Under the pieces are notes generated by a model. The model did no database searches and was not told where the DNA came from. It saw only the letters and a list, made by a program, of their open reading frames with translations. Of a stretch of DNA of 64,000 nt, positions 37,493 to 45,422 are shown piece by piece. Source of the stretch: Clostridiaceae bacterium (GTDB lineage Bacteria; Bacillota; Clostridia; Oscillospirales; Butyricicoccaceae); contig JAGZOP010000006.1 of the NCBI GenBank assembly GCA_018383195.1, forward strand, positions 1-64,000, given 5' to 3'. The translations under genes and the position numbers were made by a program. Numbering within the stretch: position 1 is the stretch's first letter; each line of letters opens with the position of its first letter.

Positions 37493-37521
37493 TTGACAAG
37501 CATCATCTAGTTTGTTATAAT
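37493..37521 (+). promoter_or_regulatory. Consensus promoter of the aspS-gatC operon
   Basis: TTGACA (37493-37498) and TATAAT (37516-37521), 17-bp spacer. It is the only fully consensus promoter in the host part of the window. Confidence 0.85.
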
Positions 37522-37527
37522 GCATGG

Positions 37528-37747
37528 CGAAGACTCAGCTTTTTCGGAACGTCTGTCAGGGAGAATGTGTCGCAGACTGAAAGCACATTCGAGATCAGTA
37601 GTAAGCTTGGGAACACTTCACCCGTCCCCCGCACCTGAAACTGCATAAAAAAGAGGAAGCTTTTCAGCTTCAATGCGGGTGGCACCGCGGGTTAACATTT
37701 GTTTGCTCGTCCCGGGAATATACTTCGGTATATTCCCGGGATTTTTT
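37528..37747 (+). promoter_or_regulatory. T-box leader with intrinsic terminator
   Basis: The T-box core GGGTGGCACCGCGG lies at 37677-37690 inside the antiterminator region. The terminator is CCCGGGAATATAC (37711-37723), TTCG and GTATATTCCCGGG (37728-37740), followed by ATTTTTT. AGTAGTAAGC (37600-37609) and GAAA/GGGA purine-rich segments upstream belong to the Stem I/linker part. Uncharged tRNA binding is expected to relieve termination of aspS-gatC. The specifier codon could not be assigned with confidence; Asp (GAC) or Asn (AAC) is expected from the genes controlled. Confidence 0.9.
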
Positions 37748-37775
37748 ATTGAATGAAACTTGGAGGTAGATTGCT

Positions 37776-39851
37776 ATGTACAGAACGTTATTGTGCAACG
37801 ATATTCGCGATGAACACATCGGTCAGACCGTACAGCTTGCAGGCTGGGTCGATGTAATCCGCGACCATGGCGGCGTTATTTTTGTTGACATCCGCGATTA
37901 TACGGGTGTCACACAGACCGTCATTCACAATGAGGAACTTCTGAAAAATGTGAACCGCGAGACTGTAATTTCGGTCAGCGGCGTGGTTGCAAAGCGTGAC
38001 CCTGAGACTGTAAACAACAAGATTGCAACCGGCTATGTTGAGCTGATTGTAGATGAACTGACCGTGCTCGGTAAATCCAAAAACATGCTCCCCTTTGATG
38101 TCAGCGCTTCCCGCGCGAGCAAGGATGAACTGCGTCTCAAATACCGCTATCTCGATTTGCGCAACCCCAAAAACCATGACAATCTGGTCAAGCGCTCCAA
38201 GATTATCCGTCATCTGAGAAAGAAAATGGAGGAAAAGGATTTCCTCGAAATGCAGACTCCGATCCTGACCGCCTCCTCCCCCGAAGGCGCGCGCGATTTT
38301 CTGGTTCCCAGCCGCAAGCATCCGGGCAAGTTCTATGCGCTGCCGCAGGCGCCGCAGCAGTTTAAGCAGCTTTTGATGGTTTCCGGCTTTGATAAGTATT
38401 TCCAGATTGCACCTTGCTTCCGCGATGAGGATGCCCGTGCGGACCGCTCTCCCGGCGAATTCTATCAGCTTGATTTCGAAATGGCGTTCGCAACGCAGGA
38501 AGAAGTGCTCGACATCTGCGAGGACGTTGTATATGATACTTTCGTCACTTTCTCTGACAAAAAGGTAACGCCCAAGCCGTTCCGCCGCATCACGTATGCG
38601 GACGCAATGATGACCTACGGCTCGGATAAGCCCGATCTCAGAAACCCGCTCGTCATCTGCGACCTGACCGATTTCTTCGCAGGCGTTGCATTCCCGGCAT
38701 TCAAGGGCAAGCCGGTTCGCGGTATTGTTGCAGACTGCCGTGGCAAGTCCAAGAAATTCTTCGAGGAATCCCTGAAGTATGCGACCTCTGACGAAGTCGG
38801 TCTGGGCGGTCTTGGGTATATCACCCTCAAGGAAGGCGTCTTTGCCGGTCCGATTGCTAAGTTCCTGAGCGACGCGCAGAAGGAGGAGATCATCTCCCTG
38901 ACCGGCGTGAAGGAAGGCGAAACGCTGTTCTTCATCTGTGCGGACCGCAAGAATGAAACCGAGAAAAAGGCCGGTCTGATCCGCACTTGGCTTGCAAAGA
39001 AGGAGCAGCTTGATCTCATCCGCGACGACTGCTTTGAGTTCTGCTTCGTGGTTGATTTCCCAATGTTCGAGATCGATGAGGAAACCGGCGACACCATCTT
39101 CACGCACAACCCCTTCTCGATGCCGCAGGGCGGCATGGACGCGCTGCTCCATAAGGAGCCGACCGAGGTGCTCGCATACCAGTACGATCTGGTCTGCAAC
39201 GGCATCGAGCTTGCGTCAGGCGCAGTGCGCAACCATGATATCGACATCATGAAGAAAGCTTTCGAGATCGCGGGTTATGACGAAGAGGAACTGAAAAAGC
39301 GTTTCAATGCGCTCTATACCGCATTCCAGTACGGTGCACCCCCGCATGCAGGCATGGCGCCCGGCGTAGACCGTATGGTCATGCTGCTGACCGACGAAGA
39401 GAAAATTCTCGATGTCATCGCATTCCCGCTCAACGGCAATGCACAGGACCTGCTGCTTGGCGCACCGAGTGAAGTCACCAGCCAGCAGCTGGAGGATGTG
39501 CATCTGCTCGGAAACAACAACCTGCTTGCGCCGCGCACAGCGGGCGGCTCTTCGGGCAGACAGCAGCAGGGCAAGCGCTCCACTTTCGCAAACGCGCAGC
39601 AGCTCAACCAGATTTCGCTGACCGATGAAGAAGAAACCGCAATGCAGGGTATTTTCGATACCATGCGCGAAAAGGAAGAGGCGCTCAAAGCCTGCGACAC
39701 CGAAAAAGTAGAAGAAATGGTTCACGTAATGCCAATGACCAATGTTCTGCGTGAGGATGTTCGTGAGCAGCTGTTTACAAGAGAAGAATTGCTCGAAGGC
39801 GCACCGGAACGCAGCGATGACAGCTGGCAGGTACCGAGACTTGTAAAATAA
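37776..39851 (+). CDS. aspS: Aspartyl-tRNA synthetase fused to GatC
   Basis: This 691-residue protein starts behind TGGAGG. Residues 1-590 are a complete bacterial-type AspRS: the anticodon-binding OB fold with WVDVIRDHGGVIFVDIRD, class II motif 2 FRDEDARADRSPGEFYQLD, the GAD insert and motif 3 GMAPGVDRMVMLL. His at residue 31 marks the non-discriminating form in bacterial AspRS (it charges both tRNA-Asp and tRNA-Asn). Residues ~605-691 after a Gly/Ser/Gln linker are GatC (ISLTDEEETAMQGIFDTM, HVMPMTNVLRED, LLEGAPERSDDSWQVPRLV). This fusion architecture is known (PRK12820). The T-box and genes gatA-like and gatB follow; together they would make Asn-tRNA-Asn. Confidence 0.95.
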   Translation: MYRTLLCNDIRDEHIGQTVQLAGWVDVIRDHGGVIFVDIRDYTGVTQTVIHNEELLKNVNRETVISVSGVVAKRDPETVNNKIATGYVELIVDELTVLGKSKNMLPFDVSASRASKDELRLKYRYLDLRNPKNHDNLVKRSKIIRHLRKKMEEKDFLEMQTPILTASSPEGARDFLVPSRKHPGKFYALPQAPQQFKQLLMVSGFDKYFQIAPCFRDEDARADRSPGEFYQLDFEMAFATQEEVLDICEDVVYDTFVTFSDKKVTPKPFRRITYADAMMTYGSDKPDLRNPLVICDLTDFFAGVAFPAFKGKPVRGIVADCRGKSKKFFEESLKYATSDEVGLGGLGYITLKEGVFAGPIAKFLSDAQKEEIISLTGVKEGETLFFICADRKNETEKKAGLIRTWLAKKEQLDLIRDDCFEFCFVVDFPMFEIDEETGDTIFTHNPFSMPQGGMDALLHKEPTEVLAYQYDLVCNGIELASGAVRNHDIDIMKKAFEIAGYDEEELKKRFNALYTAFQYGAPPHAGMAPGVDRMVMLLTDEEKILDVIAFPLNGNAQDLLLGAPSEVTSQQLEDVHLLGNNNLLAPRTAGGSSGRQQQGKRSTFANAQQLNQISLTDEEETAMQGIFDTMREKEEALKACDTEKVEEMVHVMPMTNVLREDVREQLFTREELLEGAPERSDDSWQVPRLVK

Positions 39852-39879
39852 GCGATATGAGGTGTATGAGGTGTATGAT

Positions 39880-41064
39880 ATGAATTATTATGTTTCAAAA
39901 CTCAGTGAGAAGGGAAGCATCGCTGTTGACGATACGCTTCTCGTGAAGGGCACGCAGGCCGCAGCCGGTTCGCATATCCTAAATGAATTCAAGCCGCTGT
40001 TCAGCGCCGAAGCGGTGACCCGATTGGAAAACAAGGGCTACACAGTATCCGGCAAAACCCATGTCGGTGAATTCGGCTTAGACCTTGTAGGCGAATTTTC
40101 CTACTATGCCCCGCAGCAGGACGTGCTGAAGGGCGCGGCGGCATCCCTCGTTGCAGAGGGTGCCGTACATGCTGCGCTTGGCGTAGATATGAACGGCGCA
40201 CCCAGACGTGCCGCTGCCCTCTCCGGGGTTGACTTCCTGAAGCCCACCTATGGCACTGTATCCCGCTATGGCGTAATCTCCTGTGCAGCTTCGGGCGAAC
40301 AGGTCGGCGTCTATGCCGCAAACGCCAAGGGCATCAGCGAAATCATGGGCGTCATCGCAGGGCATGACGCAAAGGACGGCACCAGCCTGCCTGCTGAAAC
40401 CTATGACTATACCATTTCTGATGATCTTTCCGGCAAGCGTGTCTGCATTGTCAAGGAACTGCTGGAAAAGGCAGATGCCGATACGCGCGCACGCATCGAA
40501 AGCTTTGCCGCAAAGCTGCGTGCTGCCGGTGTGGTGGTAGAGGAAATCTCCTGCGATCTGTTTGAAATCGCGAACACCGCATGGCAAATCCTGATGTCCG
40601 CAGAAACCTGCAATAATATTTCCCGATATGACGGCGTTAAGTTCGGTCACCGCGCTGCGGAATACCGCAACATTGACGAACTGTATGTGAATTCGAGAAC
40701 CGAAGGCTTTAATTTCCTGACCAAATCTGTCATTCTGTACGGTTCGGATGTACTGTCCAAAAACCGCTACAAGGACTGCTATGACAAGTCGCTGCGCGTG
40801 CGCCGCGTCGTTGCAGACGGTCTGAAAGCACTGCTAGAAGGCTTTGATGCCATTTTGACCCCGGTATGCAGCACCACTGCATTTGAATCCTACGATATTC
40901 ACACTGCTTTCGGCAAGGTATTTTCAGAAAGCGTATTTACGGCGGCTGCAAACCTCACCGGTATTCCGGCACTTGTCAGCGGCGGTGTACAGCTTATGGG
41001 AAGCCATTTCAGCGAAAGCACACTGCTGAGTTTGGCACATGCCGCAGAAAAGGAGGCTGAATAA
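39880..41064 (+). CDS. gatA: GatA-like subunit with destroyed amidase active site
   Basis: ATG 39880 follows the second of two ATGAGGTGT repeats; the protein has 394 residues against ~485 for GatA. The later parts are clearly GatA (DFLKPTYGTVSRYGVIS, ETCNNISRYDGVKFGH, SRTEGFNFLTKSVILYGSDVLS, NLTGIPALVSGGVQLMG). The amidase core is ruined. The catalytic Lys (IKDN in GatA) aligns with Asp 17 (VDDT). The GGSSGGS loop with the cis-Ser reads VLKGAAAS. The nucleophile Ser of DTGGS is Ala 107 (DMNGA). About 60 N-terminal residues are absent. It cannot be expected to hydrolyse glutamine. It may remain as a structural partner of GatB and the fused GatC. Confidence 0.9.
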   Translation: MNYYVSKLSEKGSIAVDDTLLVKGTQAAAGSHILNEFKPLFSAEAVTRLENKGYTVSGKTHVGEFGLDLVGEFSYYAPQQDVLKGAAASLVAEGAVHAALGVDMNGAPRRAAALSGVDFLKPTYGTVSRYGVISCAASGEQVGVYAANAKGISEIMGVIAGHDAKDGTSLPAETYDYTISDDLSGKRVCIVKELLEKADADTRARIESFAAKLRAAGVVVEEISCDLFEIANTAWQILMSAETCNNISRYDGVKFGHRAAEYRNIDELYVNSRTEGFNFLTKSVILYGSDVLSKNRYKDCYDKSLRVRRVVADGLKALLEGFDAILTPVCSTTAFESYDIHTAFGKVFSESVFTAAANLTGIPALVSGGVQLMGSHFSESTLLSLAHAAEKEAE

Positions 41065-41065
41065 G

Positions 41066-42484
41066 ATGAATTACGAACTTGTGATCGGTCTGGAGACCCA
41101 CGTTGAACTGAATACCGCATCCAAGATCTTCTGTTCCTGCGGCGGTCATTCGGCTGCAAATGAGCCGAACGACTGTGTCTGCCCTGCCTGTGCAGGTATG
41201 CCGGGCATGCTTCCGGTGATGAACAAGCGCGTTGTAGAACTCGCTGTCACCGCTGGACTGATGCTCAACTGTGAAATCAGCCGTTATACGACCTTTGATA
41301 AGAAAAACTACTATTATCCCGATCTGCCGTGCGCATATCAGATCACCCAGCTCAATCATCCGATCTGCACCAACGGCACAGTTACCGTCAAAACTTCCGC
41401 AGGTGCCCGTGATATTCGTATCAAGCAGATTCATATGGAAGAGGATGCGGGTAAACTGGTGCACAGCGGCCGCTATTCCTATGTAGACTTTAACCGTACC
41501 AGCGTTCCGCTGATCGAAATTGTCACGCAGCCGGATTTCCGCAGCGCGGAAGAGGTCATCGCTTATCTGACCAAGCTGAAATCCATGTTCCGTCTGGGCA
41601 GCATTTCGGAATGCGAAGAGGGCGCAATGCGTTGTGACGTCAACATTTCCATCCGTCCGCAGGGCAGCAATGAACTGGGTGTGCGTTCGGAAATCAAGAA
41701 TATGAGCTCCTTCGAATCCATCGAAAAGGCAATCAACTACGAAGCACAGCGCCACATGGATGCACTGGAGTTCGAAACCGAAGAACTGGTACAGGAAACC
41801 AGACGCTTCGATGATGCAAGCGGTAAGACCTTTGCAATGCGCAACAAGGAAACCGAGGCAGATTACCGCTACTTCCCTGACCCGAACCTAATGCCCATCA
41901 TCATCGACGATGCATGGCTCGAGCAAATCCGTGCCAATAAGCCGGAGGAAGTCGATGATAAGGCTGTTGCATATCAGGAAGCAGGCATCTCGGATAAGGA
42001 AATTGATATGCTGATGTCCAGCCAGACAAGCAGCAAACTGCTTGATGACACGGTTGCGCTCGGCTGTGATGCCAAGGATACGGCTGCATGGATTTTGACC
42101 GACTGCGCCGGTATTCTGCGCAAGGACGGCAAGAGCTTGGACGAGCTGACTGTTACCGCTGAAAAATTGGCTGCCATCATCAAAATGGTTGCAGCCGGTG
42201 ATATCAACCGCAATGCAGGCAAGAAAATCCTCATTGCTGTCATTGAGCAGGATGCCGATCCGGTTGCTTACTGCAAGGAACATGGTCTGGATAAGAAGTT
42301 TGATGTTTCCGCAGTGGACAGCATCATTGACAAGGTCATTGCCGAAAACACCAAGGCAGTTGAGGATTACCGAAACGGCAAGGTAAAGGCTTTGCAGGCG
42401 CTGTTCGGCGCATGTATGCGCGAACTCAAGGGCGCAGGTGATCCGGCTGTTGTCAAGGAACTTCTGGAAAAGAAAATGAAATAA
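41066..42484 (+). CDS. gatB: Aspartyl/glutamyl-tRNA amidotransferase subunit GatB
   Basis: This 472-residue protein starts one base after the GatA-like stop, with AAGGAGG in the previous gene. Its key motifs are intact: VIGLETHVEL with the metal-binding Glu and His, the zinc-type cysteines (FCSC ... CVCPAC), KNYYYPDLPCAYQI, HMEEDAGKL, FNRTSVPLIEIV and MRCDVNISIRP. The C-terminal helical and YqeY-like tail is present. GatB phosphorylates and amidates the mischarged Asp/Glu-tRNA using ammonia normally delivered from GatA. Here the supply of ammonia must be different. Confidence 0.96.
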   Translation: MNYELVIGLETHVELNTASKIFCSCGGHSAANEPNDCVCPACAGMPGMLPVMNKRVVELAVTAGLMLNCEISRYTTFDKKNYYYPDLPCAYQITQLNHPICTNGTVTVKTSAGARDIRIKQIHMEEDAGKLVHSGRYSYVDFNRTSVPLIEIVTQPDFRSAEEVIAYLTKLKSMFRLGSISECEEGAMRCDVNISIRPQGSNELGVRSEIKNMSSFESIEKAINYEAQRHMDALEFETEELVQETRRFDDASGKTFAMRNKETEADYRYFPDPNLMPIIIDDAWLEQIRANKPEEVDDKAVAYQEAGISDKEIDMLMSSQTSSKLLDDTVALGCDAKDTAAWILTDCAGILRKDGKSLDELTVTAEKLAAIIKMVAAGDINRNAGKKILIAVIEQDADPVAYCKEHGLDKKFDVSAVDSIIDKVIAENTKAVEDYRNGKVKALQALFGACMRELKGAGDPAVVKELLEKKMK

Positions 42485-42500
42485 CCCTCTCTTTACGGAG

Positions 42501-42541
42501 AAAAAAGGCGAACCGATTTGAAAGATCAGTTCGCCTTTTTT
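42501..42541 (+). terminator. Terminator of the aspS-gatC-gatA-gatB operon
   Basis: AAAAAAGGCGAACCGAT pairs with ATCAGTTCGCCTTTTTT, with one G-U pair, followed by TG. Confidence 0.85.
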
Positions 42542-42566
42542 GTTATCATTTTTTCATAGAGCCAAG

Positions 42567-43391
42567 TCAGAATGGAATCCCATTCTCGGCAACAATCGGT
42601 GCAAGCTCTGTTTGGTCCCCATACAGATCGTTTCGGGAAAGCAAATATTGTTTTAATTCTTCGCGATCTCGAAAATAAGTCGCCTGAAACGGGTCTAAAT
42701 TGCTGTATTTCTCAACAAACATCAGACCATTCTCCATCTCAGCCAGTACACCGGTATGTCCTACAAATCTGACCCGATCTTCCAGTGCATGCAGATAAAC
42801 ACAAACCAAAGAAACTCTGTCCGCAGCAAGATGAATCCCTCTCTCCTGCCATGCCTCTTGAATTTTCTCCTCGTGCTCTTCTATAGACGCAGTTCCCTCT
42901 ACGGATACCTGTTGAAATAACGTAATAAAATCAGAACGTTCCTGCACGCTCATCTGCAATTCCGGAACCGTATCAATGGCTTCAATATCAAACATCAGCC
43001 ATACATCTGTATCCGAACCGTTTTTTGCCGTTGTGATCTGATCTTTTAATAATGAAAATGCGGTCAGGCGGCAATTTAACCACTGAAGATACGCATAATT
43101 TTCTGCCGTATCGTCCAATGAAAGCGTGCTGTAATCCATTCCATCTTTCGGAAGCGGCTGAAATCCTTCTTTAAATTCGTATGAGCGCGAAATTTCATTA
43201 AAATCTTCAGCCCAAGCGAATACTGTTTCAATCTGCTGCCGATACAGACCACTACTTTCCAAAACAGCAGCAACCTCAGTACGCGATGCTTCATCAGCTA
43301 AATTGGAATATGCAGCGCTTTGCCTGTCAATTTTAGAACCGCCATTTCCGATTAGACTCAGCATAAGCACCATTGCAATCATCTTATTCAT
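42567..43391 (-). CDS. DUF4300 family protein
   Basis: This 274-residue protein matches DUF4300: YSNLADEASRTEVAAVL near the start and RVRFVGHTGVLAEMENGLMFVEKYSNLDPFQATYF near the end, plus RLTAFSLLKDQI in the middle. The N-terminus MNKMIAMVLMLSLIG is a short signal or anchor without a clear lipobox Cys. The gene is noticeably more AT-rich than its neighbours and is followed and preceded by non-coding relics, suggesting a separate origin. The function is unknown. Confidence 0.8.
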   Translation of the reverse strand: MNKMIAMVLMLSLIGNGGSKIDRQSAAYSNLADEASRTEVAAVLESSGLYRQQIETVFAWAEDFNEISRSYEFKEGFQPLPKDGMDYSTLSLDDTAENYAYLQWLNCRLTAFSLLKDQITTAKNGSDTDVWLMFDIEAIDTVPELQMSVQERSDFITLFQQVSVEGTASIEEHEEKIQEAWQERGIHLAADRVSLVCVYLHALEDRVRFVGHTGVLAEMENGLMFVEKYSNLDPFQATYFRDREELKQYLLSRNDLYGDQTELAPIVAENGIPF

Positions 43392-43838
43392 TTTACATTC
43401 TCCCTTTTGAGCAAAAAGCTGCGCTTTATGCTGTCTTTTTTAGATCGCTCTTGCCAGCAGATTGAATATATCAGATAAGCAATCCAAATTCAAGATACAA
43501 TATGGAGATTTTTTCTGAGCAGGACATTTATCATCGCTATTCCTTTGTGGAAGGCAGATATCAATCAACGATCATTTTGGAATAGAAACTCAACTGGTTA
43601 TGTATCGGCGATGACCTTGGAAAGACCATGCCATCTATCCCTTGGAGGAAAAATAAATAAGGACAAGCAAAAAAACAGCCCTGCTGAATTTTGTCGTTCA
43701 GCAGGGCTGTTTTACTTGTCCTTTGTAATCATTCTTGTGAATACTGAATTAAATACAATTTAGTATCAAACCAGTATCAGCAGGCAAAGTGACAGGCAAA
43801 AAAGCCTGTATTTATGCGGGTTTCGGAGGGTTCCGAAA
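43392..43838. other. Gene-poor AT-rich stretch with relic and hairpin
   Basis: A 27-codon frame from ATG 43502 (starting MEIFSEQDIYHRYSF, stop near 43585) has no good ribosome binding site and may be a gene remnant. At 43661-43721 there is a long inverted repeat: GGACAAG and AAACAGCCCTGCTGAA pair with TTCAGCAGGGCTGTTT and CTTGTCC. No full gene is visible here. Confidence 0.5.
43661..43721. terminator. Long hairpin, probable terminator
   Basis: The stem core ACAGCCCTGCTGAA/TTCAGCAGGGCTGT is extended on both sides by GGACAAG/CTTGTCC. A and T runs flank the core. Confidence 0.6.
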
Positions 43839-45143
43839 TTATTCCCACTCAATGGTGCCGACCGGCTTCGGCGTCATATCGTACAGCACACGGTTTACGC
43901 CTACAACTTCATGCGTAATGCGGTCGGTGATCTTCTTCAGAATCGCCCAGTCGATTTCTTCAATGGTTGCAGTCATTGCGTCAACCGTATTCACGGCACG
44001 AATGATAACCGGATACTCAAACGAACGCGCATTATCACGCACACCAACCGACTTAAAGTCCGGTACAATGGTGAAATACTGCCATACCTTTCCTGCCAGA
44101 CCGTTCTTTGCGAACTCCTCACGCAGGATTGCGTCCGATTCACGAACTGCTTCCAAGCGCTCACGGGTGATCGCACCCAAACAGCGCACGCCCAGACCGG
44201 GACCCGGGAACGGCTGACGGTAAACCATGCTGTCCGGCAGACCCAGTGCAACACCGCAGGCACGTACTTCATCCTTAAACAGCATCTTAAGCGGCTCAAC
44301 CAACTCAAACTGCAAATCGTCCGGCAGACCGCCAACATTATGATGCGACTTAACCACCTTTGCGGTCTTGGTACCGCTCTCAACGATATCGGGATAAATG
44401 GTGCCCTGTGCCAAGAAGTCAATGCCGTCGAGCTTGCGCGCTTCTTCTTCAAAAACACGGATAAACTCTGCACCGATAATCTTGCGCTTGGTTTCCGGAT
44501 CGGTTACGTTCTCTAACTTTGTGAGGAATCGCTCGGTTGCGTCTACATATACCAGATTTGCATTCAGCTCCTTGCCGAATACCTGCACCACCTGCTCAGG
44601 CTCGCCCTTACGCAGCAGACCGTGGTTAACATGCACACAGGTGAGCTGATTGCCGATTGCCTTGAGCAACAGTGCTGCTACAACCGAGGAGTCTACACCA
44701 CCCGAAAGCGCCAGCAATACCTTGCGATCCCCTACTTGACGGCGCACGAGTTCCACCTGATCGGCAATGAAGTTCTCCATATTCCAGTTGCGCTCTGCCT
44801 TACAGGTATCAAAAATAAATGCAGACAGCGCTGCATGACGTGCTGCTTCATCCTCCGGCCAAGCCGCAAGATCCGCTGCCCTTTTTCCTGCATGATCCAC
44901 AGACAACAGCGGCAGACCGCTTTCATAAACCGCTTCAGATGCGTCGATGGTCACGCCATCTACCACACGATTGGGACCGCCATTGAGAATGACACCCTTT
45001 ACGCCCGGAAGTGCTGCCAACTCGGCTGCGGTAATATCATGGGGATGGATCTCGCTGTAAACACCAAGTGCGCGGATATCGCGCGCAATCAGGGTATTTT
45101 CCTCGCTTCCGAGGTCGAGAATCACAATCATATCCTGCTGCAT
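43839..45143 (-). CDS. guaA: GMP synthetase with deleted, inactive glutaminase domain
   Basis: ATG 45143 follows TAGGAGG; 434 residues against ~510-525 for normal GuaA. The synthetase half is complete: the PP-loop LALSGGVDSSVVA (residues ~144-156), VHVNHGLLRKGE, GAEFIRVFEEEA, FLAQGTIYPDIVES, SHHNVGGLP, YRQPFPGPGLGVRCLG and the C-terminal dimerisation domain. The N-terminal glutamine amidotransferase is a remnant. The catalytic Cys motif GICYG reads SVDHA (Asp 83), and the ~80 residues that carry the His/Glu pair are gone, the chain passing directly to FIFDTCKAERNWNMENFI. Only ammonia can serve as nitrogen donor unless another protein supplies it. Confidence 0.95.
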   Translation of the reverse strand: MQQDMIVILDLGSEENTLIARDIRALGVYSEIHPHDITAAELAALPGVKGVILNGGPNRVVDGVTIDASEAVYESGLPLLSVDHAGKRAADLAAWPEDEAARHAALSAFIFDTCKAERNWNMENFIADQVELVRRQVGDRKVLLALSGGVDSSVVAALLLKAIGNQLTCVHVNHGLLRKGEPEQVVQVFGKELNANLVYVDATERFLTKLENVTDPETKRKIIGAEFIRVFEEEARKLDGIDFLAQGTIYPDIVESGTKTAKVVKSHHNVGGLPDDLQFELVEPLKMLFKDEVRACGVALGLPDSMVYRQPFPGPGLGVRCLGAITRERLEAVRESDAILREEFAKNGLAGKVWQYFTIVPDFKSVGVRDNARSFEYPVIIRAVNTVDAMTATIEEIDWAILKKITDRITHEVVGVNRVLYDMTPKPVGTIEWE

Positions 45144-45422
45144 AGAAGTCCTCCTAATTTTCCAAGGGAGTGGTATTGCTACCATCCTGTCGTTTATTCT
45201 CTATCCTTTTATTTTCGTGGAAAATCGTCGGCTTGTCAAGGGATTTTCTCGATAAAAACCAACGAAAAATATCCATCCTGCCCTGTAATCGACTTCCTGT
45301 TTTCCAACCTTCTGACTACGCTCCAGCATTTTGGTTCTGCACTGCGCATCATCCCTGCATACAGCGCACTAATATCAGGAAATCCGCTGATGACGAAACC
45401 CGTTTCCCGCGGTATGCTGCAA

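Noticed and set aside
37528..37676. Assignment of the T-box specifier codon (candidates GAC near 37532 and AAC near 37549)
   Set aside because: The Stem I pairing could not be settled by eye, so neither codon can be placed in a specifier loop with confidence.
37788..39152. A 454-codon open frame antisense to aspS
   Set aside because: It has no ribosome binding site, and the opposite strand encodes a complete AspRS with all class II motifs.
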